Source: Caballeronia udeis
GTDB taxonomy: Bacteria > Pseudomonadota > Gammaproteobacteria > Burkholderiales > Burkholderiaceae
Assembly (NCBI RefSeq): GCF_001544555.2
Contig: NZ_FCOK02000002.1
Coordinates: 186,001 to 250,000 of the forward strand
Reading direction: 5' to 3'
Length of the DNA: 64,000 nt
Both the position numbers and the translations under genes were made by a program. Shown in pieces: positions 26,133 to 36,249 of this stretch. Position 1 is the first letter of the stretch. Every line of letters begins with the position of its first letter. The notes under the pieces are model-generated. The model saw only the letters and a program-made list of their open reading frames with translations. It made no database searches and had not been told where the DNA came from.

Positions 26133-27581
26133 TCAGTGCGCTTCCGACGGATCGGCTTGCTTGGTCTTCACGGCGCGGATCTCCGGCGCGAGCTGGGCAA
26201 AGATCCACGCTGACGCGGCCGTAATAACGCCGACGCAGAGGAAAGTCGCGTGAAAGGCGGGCAGCGAATTCGTCGCGGTGACCTTCGGCAGGATGCCGGT
26301 GAAAGTCGCGAGCACCGCGCCGGCGATCGTGACGCCGAGACTCATGGACAGCATCTGCACGAGCGAGAACAAGCTGTTGCCGCTGCTGGCGCCGCCGGTC
26401 CCAAGGTCTTTCAGCGTCAGCGTGTTCATTGCGGTGAACTGGATGGAGTTGACGCCGCCGAAGAACGCCAGTTGCACGAGCCTCACCCAAAGAGGCTGCA
26501 CGGCGCTGGTGAGCGAGAAACTTGCCATGGTGAGCCCGACGAGAACCGTGTTGACGATCAGCACCTTCCGATACCCGCGCTTCATGATCAGGCTCGTCAC
26601 AATGCGCTTCGACACCATCCCCGCAGCGGCCACGGGCAGCATCATGAGACCGGCTTCAAACGCTGAATATCCGAGACTGATCTGCAGCAGCAGTGGCAGC
26701 AGATACGGCATCGCGCCGCTGCCGATCCGCGCGAACAGGTTTCCGAGCAAGCCAACGCTGAACGTATGGATCTTGAACAGATCGAGCGAGAAGATGGGTT
26801 GCGGCACGCGCGTGGCGTGCAGCCCGTAGGCCACGAAACACCCGAAGCTCAGCACGAGCAACACCAGCACGATGGCGTGCTGGAGGCCGAGATCGGCGAG
26901 GCCATCGAGTGAAATAGTCAGCGCCACCATGCCGACCGCGAGCAGCAGATAACCAGCGAGATCGAAGGGAGCGGTAGCGGGGTTGCGGCTATCGGTCATG
27001 AAAAGCCGCGTGGCAATGCAGCCGATCACGCCAACCGGTACATTGATCAGGAAGATCCAGTGCCACGAGGCGATCTGCACGATCCAGCCGCCGAGCGTCG
27101 GTCCGATCAGCGGCCCGATCAACCCCGGAATGGCTACAAATGACATCGCGCTGAGGTAACGTTCGGCAGGCACCACGCGCAGCAGCGAGAGGCGTCCGAC
27201 GGGCAGCAGCATGGCGCCCCCCACCCCTTGCACGACCCGATAAATCACGAGTTGCATGAGCGTGTGAGCATTCGCGCAAAGCAATGAGCCGATGGTGAAG
27301 ATCAGGATCGCGCTGAAGAAGACATGACGCGTGCCGAGCTTGTCGGCCAGCCAGCCGGAGAACGGAATGACCGTCGCCATGGTCAGCGAATACGCAATGA
27401 CCACGCCCTGCATGCGAAGGGGCGCTTCACCGAGGCTTTTCGCCATGGCGGGCAGTGCGGTGTTGACGATGGTGGAGTCGAGCGTCTGCATGAAAAAGCC
27501 GGTGGCGACGAGCCACAGCATGATCGTGAGCGCTTGGGGGGAGGGAGTGGGCGCAACGTTCGAGCGGATTGTGTCGGGCAT
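26133..27581 (-). CDS. MFS drug exporter (DHA2 family, 14-helix)
   Basis: A 482-residue major facilitator transporter with about 14 hydrophobic helices. Family landmarks are LDSTIVNTALPAMAKSLG in helix 1 (motif D1), SGWLADKLGTRHVFF (motif A, near residue 80), and LIGPLIGPTLGGWIVQIASW (motif C-like, near 160), as in EmrB/QacA-type multidrug antiporters. The substrate is not predictable. The start at 27581 gives a normal N-terminus; ATG 27623 is possible and the frame is open further upstream. It lies divergently from the CoA-transferase gene, and its stop is 2 bp from the palindromic element, so that element forms its 3' end. Confidence 0.87.
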   Translation of the reverse strand: MPDTIRSNVAPTPSPQALTIMLWLVATGFFMQTLDSTIVNTALPAMAKSLGEAPLRMQGVVIAYSLTMATVIPFSGWLADKLGTRHVFFSAILIFTIGSLLCANAHTLMQLVIYRVVQGVGGAMLLPVGRLSLLRVVPAERYLSAMSFVAIPGLIGPLIGPTLGGWIVQIASWHWIFLINVPVGVIGCIATRLFMTDSRNPATAPFDLAGYLLLAVGMVALTISLDGLADLGLQHAIVLVLLVLSFGCFVAYGLHATRVPQPIFSLDLFKIHTFSVGLLGNLFARIGSGAMPYLLPLLLQISLGYSAFEAGLMMLPVAAAGMVSKRIVTSLIMKRGYRKVLIVNTVLVGLTMASFSLTSAVQPLWVRLVQLAFFGGVNSIQFTAMNTLTLKDLGTGGASSGNSLFSLVQMLSMSLGVTIAGAVLATFTGILPKVTATNSLPAFHATFLCVGVITAASAWIFAQLAPEIRAVKTKQADPSEAH

Positions 27582-27753
27582 GAAGGAAGCCGGCGGGAGG
27601 GGTGGGGGTGATTTTACGTGCATGTTCGCGCGGATTGCGTGCCGATCTTCGCAACGACCGGCGGCCCGGCTGGACATGACCGGAAACTGATTGGAGCGCC
27701 GGCGGTCCATACCACCGAGGGTGAACCAAGCGACATTGAGAAGGAGCATGAGC

Positions 27754-29145
27754 ATGAAAGCTGTCGAAGAACTCTGGCGTCTGGCGCAGGGAGACCCCGA
27801 GGCGCTGAACCACCTCACGGTTAGCGGCGACGAACGGCAACTGCCGTCGGTGTATCGGGTAAGTGACCTGGCCACGGCGAGCGTGGGAGCGTCGGCGTTG
27901 GCGGCAGCAGAATGCTTCAGGCATCGCACGGGGCGGCAGCAAGACGTGCACATCTACACCCGCCGTGCGGCAATCGCGTTCCGCAGTGAGCGCTACTTGC
28001 GCATCGGAACCGATAAACCGCCGGAGCTGCGCGATCCGCTGATGGGCTTCTACGAGACCGGCGACGGCAGCTGGATCCAGCTTCATACGAACTTCAAGCA
28101 CCATCGGGACGGCGTGGTCAAGCTGCTGGGCTGCTCGAACGATCACGCCGGCGTCGCTCAGGCCATCCGCGGCTGGAACGGCGCAAGCCTGGACGAGGCG
28201 CTCGCCGATGCCGGCCTGTGCGCCGCGCTGATCCGCACGCCGGAGGAATGGGCGCTCCTGCCGCAAGCTCAGGCGATCGCGGAAATACCGTTGCTGGAGA
28301 TCGTCAAACTCGACGATGCCCCGCCGGAGCCGATTGGCGAGAGCACCGAGGGCGAGCCGCAACGGCCTTTGTCAGGCGTCCGCGTGCTGGACCTGAGCCG
28401 CATCATCGCGGGTCCGGTGGCGGGGCGCACGCTCGCCGAGCATGGCGCCGATGTCCTGCTCATCAACGGTGCGCATCTGCCGAACATTCCGCCGCTGGTG
28501 ATCGACAACGGCCGCGGCAAGCGCTCGGCGACGCTCGACCTTCGCGAAGAAGACGGCCGTGAATCGCTGCGCGCGTTATTGAGCGATGCCGATGTATTCC
28601 TGCAAGGCTATCGCCCCGGCGCGCTTGCCGCACATGGCTTCGGCCCGGAAGAAGCTGCGCGCCTGCGCCCTGGCATCGTGTACGTGACGATATCGGCGTA
28701 TGGGCACGAAGGCCCCTGGTCGCAACGGCGCGGTTTCGACAGCCTCGTGCAGTCGGCGAGCGGGATTGCGTGGACGGAAGCGCAGGCGGCCGGGAGCGCG
28801 CAACCGCGTCATCTGCCGTGTCAGGCGCTCGATCACGCCACCGGTTATCTCGCGGCGCTCGGCGCGATGATCGCGTTGCAACGACGCGCCACGCAAGGCG
28901 GAAGCTGGCATGTGCGGGTCGCGCTGGCGCGGACCGGGCGCTGGCTGCAATCGATGGGCCTGGTCGAAGATGGCCAGAACGTGCCCGATCCCCAACTCGA
29001 CGATGTCCGCGACATGCTGCAAACCATCGAATCGCCGTTCGGATCGCTGACGTGCACGCAGCCGCCTGAGCGCATGTCGCTGACGCCGCCTTACTGGGGT
29101 TTGCCGCCGGTGCCTATTGGGACCGATCAGCCGCGCTGGTGGTGA
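27754..29145 (+). CDS. CaiB/BaiF-type (family III) CoA transferase
   Basis: A 463-residue member of the family III CoA-transferase group, which moves CoA between carboxylic acids. The core begins near residue 205 with LSGVRVLDLSRIIAGPVAGRT (shortened: RVLDLSRIIAGPVAGRTLAE) and continues GADVLLING, KRSATLDLREEDG, DVFLQGYRPGALAAHGF and VYVTISAYGHEGPWSQRRGFD. The first 200 residues look like a diverged copy of the small domain, so this is a long, two-part variant. AAGGAG sits 7 bp before the ATG at 27754, which decides the start over the ATG at 27748. Substrate unknown. A GntR regulator follows convergently and may respond to a related acid. Confidence 0.82.
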   Translation: MKAVEELWRLAQGDPEALNHLTVSGDERQLPSVYRVSDLATASVGASALAAAECFRHRTGRQQDVHIYTRRAAIAFRSERYLRIGTDKPPELRDPLMGFYETGDGSWIQLHTNFKHHRDGVVKLLGCSNDHAGVAQAIRGWNGASLDEALADAGLCAALIRTPEEWALLPQAQAIAEIPLLEIVKLDDAPPEPIGESTEGEPQRPLSGVRVLDLSRIIAGPVAGRTLAEHGADVLLINGAHLPNIPPLVIDNGRGKRSATLDLREEDGRESLRALLSDADVFLQGYRPGALAAHGFGPEEAARLRPGIVYVTISAYGHEGPWSQRRGFDSLVQSASGIAWTEAQAAGSAQPRHLPCQALDHATGYLAALGAMIALQRRATQGGSWHVRVALARTGRWLQSMGLVEDGQNVPDPQLDDVRDMLQTIESPFGSLTCTQPPERMSLTPPYWGLPPVPIGTDQPRWW

Positions 29146-29170
29146 CTGCTTGCGCTTAGGTTCGGTGCGA

Positions 29171-29917
29171 CTACTTGCGCAACTCCGCGACGAAATCGTA
29201 GTAGTCGTTGCGGCAGTAGGTGTCGGTGAGTTCGATCGGGCGCTGGTCCGCCGTATAACCCACGCGAGTGATCAGCAGCAATGCGTCGTGGGGCGCAATG
29301 CCCATTTGTGCAGCGATCTCATCGCTCGCGTTCACCGCGCGGAAATGCTGCAGGGCCCGCACGATCGACAGGTTGCGCTGTTCCAGGAAGCTATAAAGCG
29401 AATCGCCAACGGCCAGCGGGTCCGGAATCAGTGCGGCCGGAAAGGTGGAATTCTCAACGGCCATCACAATGCCGTCGGCTGTGCGCAAGCGCCGCAACCG
29501 CGTCACGGCCGCCGCCGGCGACAAGCCGAGCTGGATCACTTCATCGCGATTCGCGGGCTCGATCACACGCGAGAGCCACTGCGAACCGGGCGTAAAACCA
29601 CGTCGACGCAGCATTTCGCTGAAGCTCGACAGCCGCGACAGCGGATCTTCATAGCGCGGCGTGATGAACGAACCGGCGCCTTGCGTGCGGCGAATCAGTC
29701 CTTGTTCGACCAGCAATGCGATCGCTTTGCGCGACGTGATCCGCGATACCCCGAGCGCTTCCGACAACACGCGTTCGGAGGGGAGCGCTTCGCCTGCGTT
29801 CCAGCGATTGTCGTGAATTGCGTTGCCGAGCTTGCGGGCAAGCTGGAGATAAAGCGGGGTGTCACTGTCCGGGTCCGGGCGCAAGTCGCGCCAGCGGTCT
29901 TCCGATGTCGAGTTCAT
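29171..29917 (-). CDS. GntR/HutC-type transcriptional regulator
   Basis: A 248-residue regulator. The N-terminal winged helix (PLYLQLARKLGNAI, GEALPSERVLSEALGVSRITSRKAIALL in shortened form ALPSERVLSEALGVSR, about residues 18-85) is followed by a UTRA ligand-binding domain (about 100-240: GFTPGSQWLSRVIEPANRDE, YSFLEQRNLSIVRALQHFRA each within it, ending ELTDTYCRNDYYDFVAELRK). The HutC/NagR subfamily usually senses sugars, amino-acid derivatives or related metabolites. Its neighbour is a convergent CoA-transferase gene; the target is unknown. Confidence 0.88.
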   Translation of the reverse strand: MNSTSEDRWRDLRPDPDSDTPLYLQLARKLGNAIHDNRWNAGEALPSERVLSEALGVSRITSRKAIALLVEQGLIRRTQGAGSFITPRYEDPLSRLSSFSEMLRRRGFTPGSQWLSRVIEPANRDEVIQLGLSPAAAVTRLRRLRTADGIVMAVENSTFPAALIPDPLAVGDSLYSFLEQRNLSIVRALQHFRAVNASDEIAAQMGIAPHDALLLITRVGYTADQRPIELTDTYCRNDYYDFVAELRK

Positions 29918-30011
29918 AGAGCGCAGGAAGTGGGGACCAAGGGTGGATTTTAAGACAAGCAGCGCAGTGGCGGTTCGGATTCGTTCGCGACGGGAAACAG
30001 CGGCAGGGTGT

Positions 30012-30593
30012 TCATCCCCAGACAGCCGCTTCGCTCAGGCCCATTTCAGCGAGGTCGGCGGCGCGCAGGCCGGCATCCATATCGCAGAAAAATTCATCGA
30101 GCTGCGGCGCCGCGACCGGCGTTCCGGCAAGCATGGCATGCACTTGCCCACGATGATGGATCTGATGCTGGAATACATGACCGAGCAGCCGCGTGCGTGT
30201 TTCCTGCTGTTTTGTGCGCGGACGCAGGAGGGTGACCTGGCGCTCGAGGGTGTCGTCGCTCAGTTGAGCGCAGTAGCCGATGAGCCGCCGGTCCGCCAGC
30301 CGCTGCTCGCGCTGCAGGTCGGCGCAGGTATCGAAGGGTTCTTCCGGATCGAAGAAAGACATGATCTGCGGATGGGGCGGCTCATTGCGCTGCTCGCGCT
30401 CGAGCGCATCGATGTAAAACCAGTCGACGGTCAGGTTGTGATTGAGCGTTGCCTTGATCGACGGGAAGAAGCTTGTTCGATGCGCGACGAAATCCGCCTG
30501 GCTCAGTAAAGCACAAGCCTTCAACAGGCGATGATTCGACCATGCGTTGTTGTAGGCCATGCTGAGGAAGTGGCGGGAAAGCAGGTTGGACAT
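30012..30593 (-). CDS. DinB/YfiT-type damage-inducible protein
   Basis: A 193-residue four-helix-bundle protein of the DinB superfamily. The usual metal-binding histidines are present: His in SIKATLNHNLTVDWFY (about residue 52) and two His in VFQHQIHHRGQVHAML (about 137-141). Such proteins are metal-dependent thiol transferases or hydrolases, or of unknown role; this one cannot be assigned. The start at 30593 (MSNLLSRHFLSMAYNNAW) matches the family N-terminus; a GTG five codons upstream is possible. It stands alone between GntR and a terminator. Confidence 0.85.
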   Translation of the reverse strand: MSNLLSRHFLSMAYNNAWSNHRLLKACALLSQADFVAHRTSFFPSIKATLNHNLTVDWFYIDALEREQRNEPPHPQIMSFFDPEEPFDTCADLQREQRLADRRLIGYCAQLSDDTLERQVTLLRPRTKQQETRTRLLGHVFQHQIHHRGQVHAMLAGTPVAAPQLDEFFCDMDAGLRAADLAEMGLSEAAVWG

Positions 30594-30710
30594 GGTCGGC
30601 GGGCTCACGAGACAGGAAGATTGCTATCGCGGGATAGCAGCTGGAAATTATGGCATGAGGGACGTTGACCGCTGTCTTAGGGTCCTCCCTCTGCTATTCG
30701 AGCCTGCCAA

Positions 30711-30739
30711 ACAAAACGTCCGCCGAAGCGGACGTTTGT
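30711..30739 (-). terminator. Hairpin terminator after the YhhS-like MFS gene
   Basis: An approximately 12-bp stem (ACAAACGTCCGC type, CGAA loop) with one mismatch or bulge in an A/T-rich base lies 24 bp beyond the stop of the MFS gene. T-rich sequence follows on the minus strand. Confidence 0.7.
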
Positions 30740-30762
30740 CATTGCTTGAGCAACCCGGCCTC

Positions 30763-31977
30763 TCAGGCGGTAGCCGCGCCACCCAGCCCGCGCCCGGTCC
30801 GCATATACAGCGCGACGGTCAGCGCCACGCCCGCTGCCGACGCGACCGCGGCGAACAGATACACGGAGCTGAAGCCAAACTCCCCCGCGACATACCCGGC
30901 GAGCGGCCCCGTCACACCCAGCGACAGATCTAAAAACACCGAATACGCCGACAACGCCGCGCCGCGGCTGGCCGGCGGCACGAGTCCGACGGCTTCCACG
31001 CCGAGCGCCGGGAAGATCAGCGCGAAGCCGAACCCGGTCAGCGCGGCGCCCGCGAGCGCGAAGGCGGGATCGGCGGCGAGCCAGAGCATCAGCAAGCCGG
31101 CGCATTCGAACGCAAACGACACAATAGCCACGCGAAAGCCGCCGAAGACCTTGATGGTGTTGGCGAACAAGAGCCGCGAGCCGACGAACATCGTGCCGAA
31201 TACAGTCAGCGAAAGCGCAGCGTCGGGCCAGTTGTGCGCGGCATAAAAGAGCGTGATGAACGTGGCGATAGACCCAAATCCTGCAGACCCCAGCGCGAGG
31301 CCCATGCCGTGGGGAAGCACGCGAAAGAACACGCTGCGATACGACATGCGCTCGCCATGTACGATCGGAACAGCCTCCATGCGCGTCGCGAGCCAGTAGC
31401 CGAGGCCGCCGAGCGCGATCACGAACGCGCCCAGCGACGCAAAGCCGATCGAGCGTTCCATCGCCACACCCAGCGGAGCGCCGATAGCGAGCGCGCCATA
31501 CGTGGCAATGCCGTTCCACGAGATCACGCGTCCGCTGCTGCCGGTTCCAACCCGTCCGATACCCCACGTGATCGCGCCGGTTCCGACCCAGCTTTCGCCG
31601 AAGCCAAGCACAAGGCGGCCGGCGATGAGCAACCCAAGGCTCACCGAATGCCATTGCGACGCGAGCGCCGCGCAGAGCAGCAGCACGCCGCTGATCGCGC
31701 AGGCGGTCAGGCCGTACAACACGGTCTGTTTCGGTCCGATGGTGTCCGCCGTGCGCCCGGCGAGCGGCCGCGAGGCGAGCGTCGCGAAGTACTGGACGCT
31801 GATTGCCACGCCAGCCATGACCGATCCGTAGCCTAGATCCGTGTGCACGAAACCCGGCAGCACCGCGAGCGGGATACCGATGGTCAGGTAGCAAATGAAC
31901 GTGAACGTGACAACCGCGACGATTCGCCCGGTAATGGCTAGATCGGCGCGTCGGGACAACGGGGCTTCGGTGGACAT
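30763..31977 (-). CDS. MFS transporter (YhhS/arabinose-efflux type)
   Basis: A 404-residue, 12-helix major facilitator protein. Characteristic are [39 protein letters not shown] (motif A, near residue 70), [20 protein letters not shown] (near 115) and [14 protein letters not shown] late in the protein. This matches the YhhS/YfcJ subfamily of putative efflux transporters; the substrate is unknown. The frame is open for 96 codons upstream, but [10 protein letters not shown] at 31977 gives the family length. The LysR gene 215 bp upstream is on the same strand. Confidence 0.87.
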   Translation of the reverse strand: MSTEAPLSRRADLAITGRIVAVVTFTFICYLTIGIPLAVLPGFVHTDLGYGSVMAGVAISVQYFATLASRPLAGRTADTIGPKQTVLYGLTACAISGVLLLCAALASQWHSVSLGLLIAGRLVLGFGESWVGTGAITWGIGRVGTGSSGRVISWNGIATYGALAIGAPLGVAMERSIGFASLGAFVIALGGLGYWLATRMEAVPIVHGERMSYRSVFFRVLPHGMGLALGSAGFGSIATFITLFYAAHNWPDAALSLTVFGTMFVGSRLLFANTIKVFGGFRVAIVSFAFECAGLLMLWLAADPAFALAGAALTGFGFALIFPALGVEAVGLVPPASRGAALSAYSVFLDLSLGVTGPLAGYVAGEFGFSSVYLFAAVASAAGVALTVALYMRTGRGLGGAATA

Positions 31978-32192
31978 TGGGGTAAGTGCGGGGTTGATAT
32001 TGCTGAAGAAGCGTGATTCTCCCATAGGTTTAAGACGAGCGTGGCCTGCCCGACGCTTTTTCAGGACCGGCCGAATAGCTCGGAGGCTTGTTGGGGAAGG
32101 GTTTGCGGGATTTTGCGCTGCGGGAGAAGAATTTGCATCGGGCCAGCGTCGGGCCAGCGTTGGACCCGGACGAGCCATCCGGCGAGAAATTC

Positions 32193-33173
32193 TTACCGTT
32201 TTTCTACGTCTGCGGGTTGCCCGGTCAGTTCCCTGGAGACATCGGCCATCAGCGTCTGCAGCCAAGCCAGGTCAGTGGGACGGCTGACCTCGGGCAAGGA
32301 CATCAAATAACTCTCGATCGGCGGAAACTCGATTGGCGATTCCATCACAACAAGCGGCAGGAGCTCCGCGTAGTGCAGCGCGAAACGTCGCGTGGCGGTG
32401 AAGATCAGGTCGGATTGCAGCAGCACTTGCGGCACGAGCCCGAAGTACGGAATGGTCGTCACGATGCGTCGCCGGATGCCTGCGCCCGCCAGGCCGATAT
32501 CGATAGGATGACGCTTCGCGCCGCTATACGTGGTGGGCGCGAGATGCGCGGCGTTGGCGTAACGCACCGCTGTCAGCGGTTCGCGTGCGAGCGGATGCCC
32601 TCGGCGCATGAGGCACACGAAGCTGTCGGTGAAGAGATCGTGGCGCGCAAAACGCGGCTCCGGGTTCTCCCAGTTGCCGACGACCAGATCGAGATCGCCT
32701 TCATCGAGCGCGCGTTCGTGATCGAGCGTGGGTGTCAGCGACTCGATCTCCAGCCGTGCGTTCGGCGCTGCTACGCGGAAAGCGCGAATCAGCGTCGGCA
32801 TGAAAAAGTCGTTCAGATAGTCAGGAGCGGCGACCCGGAAGGTGCGCCGTGACGTGGCCGGATCGAAGGCGCCATGCGGCGTGGCGACAAATTCGACCTC
32901 GCGTAACGCGCGCTGCACCGCCGGCAGCAGCGACGCGCCGTACTCGGTCGGCACCATGCCCTGCTTGCCGCGCACGAGAATGGGGTCGCGCAGCAGATCA
33001 CGCAGCCGCCGCAGCGCGGTGCTGATGGCCGGCTGCGTCTGGCCCAGGCGCAGCGCGGCCTGCGTGACGCTGCGCTCGGTCAGCAGCGTTTGCAGCACGC
33101 GGATCAGCCAGATGTCGAGGGAGTCAGTGGCGGAGCCGGCGTCGTAATCGGCGGGGTCAATGGAATCGTTCAT
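32193..33173 (-). CDS. LysR-family transcriptional regulator
   Basis: A 326-residue LysR-type regulator. The N-terminal helix-turn-helix is visible at about 28-65 ([40 protein letters not shown]), followed by a linker and a periplasmic-binding-protein-like effector domain (from [13 protein letters not shown], about residue 110). The DPILVRG and [14 protein letters not shown] stretches resemble the NodD/NahR/LinR subgroup that responds to aromatic compounds. The HCCA-isomerase-like gene upstream on the same strand fits an aromatic-compound theme, but the regulated gene is not certain. Confidence 0.88.
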   Translation of the reverse strand: MNDSIDPADYDAGSATDSLDIWLIRVLQTLLTERSVTQAALRLGQTQPAISTALRRLRDLLRDPILVRGKQGMVPTEYGASLLPAVQRALREVEFVATPHGAFDPATSRRTFRVAAPDYLNDFFMPTLIRAFRVAAPNARLEIESLTPTLDHERALDEGDLDLVVGNWENPEPRFARHDLFTDSFVCLMRRGHPLAREPLTAVRYANAAHLAPTTYSGAKRHPIDIGLAGAGIRRRIVTTIPYFGLVPQVLLQSDLIFTATRRFALHYAELLPLVVMESPIEFPPIESYLMSLPEVSRPTDLAWLQTLMADVSRELTGQPADVEKR

Positions 33174-33363
33174 AGAGCGCGGTCTTCGGACGGACCTTCG
33201 GCGTGGTGTTGCGTAGCGATTCGTGGCGGGACGGCCAAGCGGGATGCACGCCCGACCGGGAATGCACTACGTTAAGCCCGACCGGACGCTCACGCCATAG
33301 CGTGCGCGCTATGCATGGCATAGGGCACGATCCATCGAACCTGCCAATCTTTGCCCTCGCCGC

Positions 33364-34014
33364 TTACACGGCCGGTGCGGTCCGGGGCAGATTGCTGATT
33401 CGCTGCACTTCCGCTCCCTCCAGCCAGTTGGGCGAACGGGCAACGTAGAGCACCATTGGCAGCGTGTCCTCGCCCCAGAACAATTGACCATTCACCACGA
33501 ACGTGGGCACGCCGAACACGCCGAGCGCCACGGCCTGCTCGACATTGGCCTTCAGTGTCGCCGTGACGTCCTCGCGTTCGATCATCTTCGCGCCGTCGGG
33601 CAAGCCCACGTGGTGGCAGAGATCGTCGAAACCCTGCTCGGTCGACGGATCGCGGCCTTGCTTCCAGATGAACCGGAAAATCTCGCGGATGCAGCCAATT
33701 TCCCCGCCCGCCGCCACGGCCAGACGCAGCGCCTTGCTGGAATCGAAGGGATGCGATGGCGGCATTCTGAACGGAATACCGAGCTGTTCGGCGCGAAAGA
33801 GCGCGTATCGATACATAAACACGCGCTTTGACGGGATATTGCCCGGCATCGGCTGGCCCCAGTGCTTGAGGAGCTTCAGATAGTCGATGGGCAGCACCTC
33901 GAACGGCATGTTCGGCCACTTTTCGTGCTGTTCGAGCAGCAGGTACGAAAAGGGCGAGTTGAAATCGAAAAAAAAGTACGGCTGATGCGGATCGATGGAA
34001 GGCGAGGCGCTCAT
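33364..34014 (-). CDS. 2-hydroxychromene-2-carboxylate isomerase-like DsbA-fold protein
   Basis: A 216-residue thioredoxin-fold protein of the DsbA/GST-kappa group. It begins with FFFDFNSPFSYLLLEQH, where the Ser-Pro pair is the glutathione-binding feature of 2-hydroxychromene-2-carboxylate isomerases, which act in naphthalene-type degradation. GVFGVPTFVVNGQLFWGED near the C-terminus holds the conserved cis-Pro. No CxxC is present, so it is not a disulfide oxidoreductase. The ATG at 34014 has GGGAG upstream; the frame is open further. The real substrate is unknown, since no other aromatic catabolic genes are nearby. Confidence 0.82.
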   Translation of the reverse strand: MSASPSIDPHQPYFFFDFNSPFSYLLLEQHEKWPNMPFEVLPIDYLKLLKHWGQPMPGNIPSKRVFMYRYALFRAEQLGIPFRMPPSHPFDSSKALRLAVAAGGEIGCIREIFRFIWKQGRDPSTEQGFDDLCHHVGLPDGAKMIEREDVTATLKANVEQAVALGVFGVPTFVVNGQLFWGEDTLPMVLYVARSPNWLEGAEVQRISNLPRTAPAV

Positions 34015-34084
34015 TTGAATCTCCCAGGTGCGTTGCTCGTCGCGGCGCCCGTTGATTCGGCTACCGTCGTTTTTTCTTTCGATA

Positions 34085-35518
34085 TTACGTGGTGTGCTGA
34101 ACGCTGTCTTCCTGAGCATCGAGTGCGGCGGCCTGCGCGATGGTCAGCCGCTGCCGGACAAAGCCGATATGCTCGCGCAGCACGTAGAACTGGTCGGCGT
34201 AGGCGAGCGGCATCTTCATCTGGTTGACCGTGTTCTCGATACCGTCCACCCGCTCGATCAGCGCCTCGCGCTGGGCCGTTTCGGGATCGCTCATGGCTTC
34301 CCGTTCAATGCCGATCAACGCGCCGTAGATCTTGTAGATCCGCGACCTCACCCGCCACCGGTACAGCCCCGGCACCAGCCGCAAGCCCGGAATCAGCACC
34401 ACGATAATCGGCACCAGCAGCACGATCACACGGTCCGCGAGGCTTGCGATCCAGAACGGCAGCACCCGGTACAGGAAGCTTTTACCCGATTTGTAGTAAC
34501 GCTCGGCGTCGTCGCTGATATGGAACTCGTGCTGGAGCGGCGCAGGGAATTCGCCGGCCGCCTGCAGCAGGTTCGCGCGCCCGTGCACCTCTTTCGCAGC
34601 TTCGATCAGCAGGTCGGAGAGCGCCGGATGCAGGCCGTTGCGGGCGATCAGCTCGGCGGTCGGCGCAATCAGGTGGATGGGATGCGGCGGCACGTTCTTC
34701 GCGAGATCGAGGACGCCCATCGGCAAGGCGATCACCTTCAGGTAGGGGAAGCGGCGAGCGTAGGCGTCGGCCTGGGTGAAATCGAAGAAATGGATGCCGG
34801 GCGTGCGAAACAGCTTGCCCATGGTCGGCGGCTGCGCGGAATCGCCGGTGAGAAACGCGGCGTCAATACTCCCGTCAGTCAGCGCGCTGGCCGCGGCATC
34901 GCCGCTCAGCGGCAGCAATTCGGTGTCGCCGCCCGGCTCGATGCCGTTCGCCTTCAGCACCGCCAGCGCGAGCGCACGCGTGCCGCTGCCTTCGGTGCTG
35001 ATGGCGAGCCGTTTACCTTTCAATTCTGAAAGTCGTGTCAGCAGCGGTCCGCGGTAGAACACCGCCAGCGGCACATACGCCACGCTGCCGAGCGAGACCA
35101 GGTCTTCGTGCGTGTCCGGCGTGCCGGGCGCCGACATGCCGCCCTGCACGAAACCCACATCCACGTTCACCTTCGGATCTTCGAGCTTTTGCAGGTTATC
35201 GAGCGAACCCTGCGACTCCAGCACGTTCAGCGTGACGCCGTTGCGCGCCAGGATCTTTTTGTACTGCTGCGCGTCGTTCCAGAACGAACTGCCCTTGGTT
35301 CCCGCCGACATGTTCAGCGTGCTGGGCGGCGCGGGCTGGATCAGTCGCACGGCAAGGTAGATTGCAGCCGCGCTGATCAGCAGGATAGGCCCGAACGACA
35401 CCGCGAGGTCACGCCACGAAATCGCGACGAAACGCGCCATTGTTGGAGCGATGCGACGGGTGCGGGGTTTCTTCGGGGTTTTCTGGGCGGGAGGTTCTTG
35501 GCCGGGAGTTTGAGTCAT
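34085..35518 (-). CDS. TAXI-family TRAP solute-binding protein with extra membrane domain
   Basis: A 477-residue protein. An N-terminal membrane helix (PILLISAAAIYLAVRLI, about 40-60) is followed by a TAXI-type solute-binding domain (NMSAGTKGSSFWNDAQQY, DVGFVQGGM, GSVAYVPLAVFYRG, STEGSGTRALALAVLKANG). A second hydrophobic region (VIVLLVPIIVVLIPGLRLV, about 365-385) precedes a charged, helical tail. Ordinary TAXI proteins are secreted, about 330 residues long, and sit beside a fused TRAP permease; here the protein is anchored at both ends and no permease is adjacent. It may be a sensor or work with a distant permease. Start 35518 is by length; the upstream frame is open. Confidence 0.8.
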   Translation of the reverse strand: MTQTPGQEPPAQKTPKKPRTRRIAPTMARFVAISWRDLAVSFGPILLISAAAIYLAVRLIQPAPPSTLNMSAGTKGSSFWNDAQQYKKILARNGVTLNVLESQGSLDNLQKLEDPKVNVDVGFVQGGMSAPGTPDTHEDLVSLGSVAYVPLAVFYRGPLLTRLSELKGKRLAISTEGSGTRALALAVLKANGIEPGGDTELLPLSGDAAASALTDGSIDAAFLTGDSAQPPTMGKLFRTPGIHFFDFTQADAYARRFPYLKVIALPMGVLDLAKNVPPHPIHLIAPTAELIARNGLHPALSDLLIEAAKEVHGRANLLQAAGEFPAPLQHEFHISDDAERYYKSGKSFLYRVLPFWIASLADRVIVLLVPIIVVLIPGLRLVPGLYRWRVRSRIYKIYGALIGIEREAMSDPETAQREALIERVDGIENTVNQMKMPLAYADQFYVLREHIGFVRQRLTIAQAAALDAQEDSVQHTT

Positions 35519-36249
35519 TGTCGGGTTCGGTGGGGCGGGGACCTGCGTTGACGCAAAACCTTGAAAGCAGCGGATTTTATAAACGGGAAAGGAGAAAGGG
35601 AAAACCCTCGCATCCACTCATTCACAAAACAACACGCGATGTTTAAAAATACCTCCTGTCCTGCGCATTAAGCCTTTTATTCAGTCGCAGTAGTGAAACA
35701 CACCTGTGCTAATACGTTGAAACGTCTGCCTTCACGTTCACTGTCCACGTTCGGTTGCAATTTTCGCCGATGGTACATGATCGCCCGTGCCGTTGGATCA
35801 AGGGCAGGCCCTAAGCGGGTATGACAATACGGATAAGTAGGGGCGAGTGCGCGCTTCATCGTGTTAAATGCTTTGCGCTTCTCGCAAGGCTGGATTAAAT
35901 TGACGTTCGCCGCCGTAGAACCAGCATCCGCGCCGCCTAACCGGCATTCGGAGAAATGCTCCGATCAGAACCGGCAGCGTCGCATGATGTGCAGCAGCTT
36001 ATGTACTTGGGCCAACGGTAATGACACCCGTAAAAGAACGGCCGGGTCATTTGTTTTTTCGCCAGTCTCTCGCAACACCGTGTCGCCAGCATCGCCGGTC
36101 TGTTTGTATCGTACGTGCGTCATTCGTCTGGTCGCCGTTTTTGCAGTCAGGCCGCAAGATGTCGTAGCCAAGCCGCTGGGTTGATGCGGTCCAAAAGAAG
36201 CACAAGAGCAACACTTTGCGAAGTCCAAAGCGAAACAAAAGGAGAAGTC
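35519..36249. other. Long intergenic region before the BON-domain gene
   Basis: These 731 bp are less GC-rich than their surroundings and have no supported gene. Open frames such as 35861-36184 (+) lack a ribosome-binding site and any family resemblance. The 3' part probably holds the promoter and leader of the BON gene, whose ribosome-binding site is at 36240-36244. Confidence 0.5.

Noticed and set aside
30677..31894. A 405-codon frame overlapping the YhhS-like MFS gene on the same strand
   Set aside because: Arg-rich translation without membrane helices; the other frame has a full transporter sequence.
35861..36184. 107-codon frame upstream of the BON gene
   Set aside because: No ribosome-binding site, no recognisable motif, and it overlaps the region expected to hold the BON promoter.
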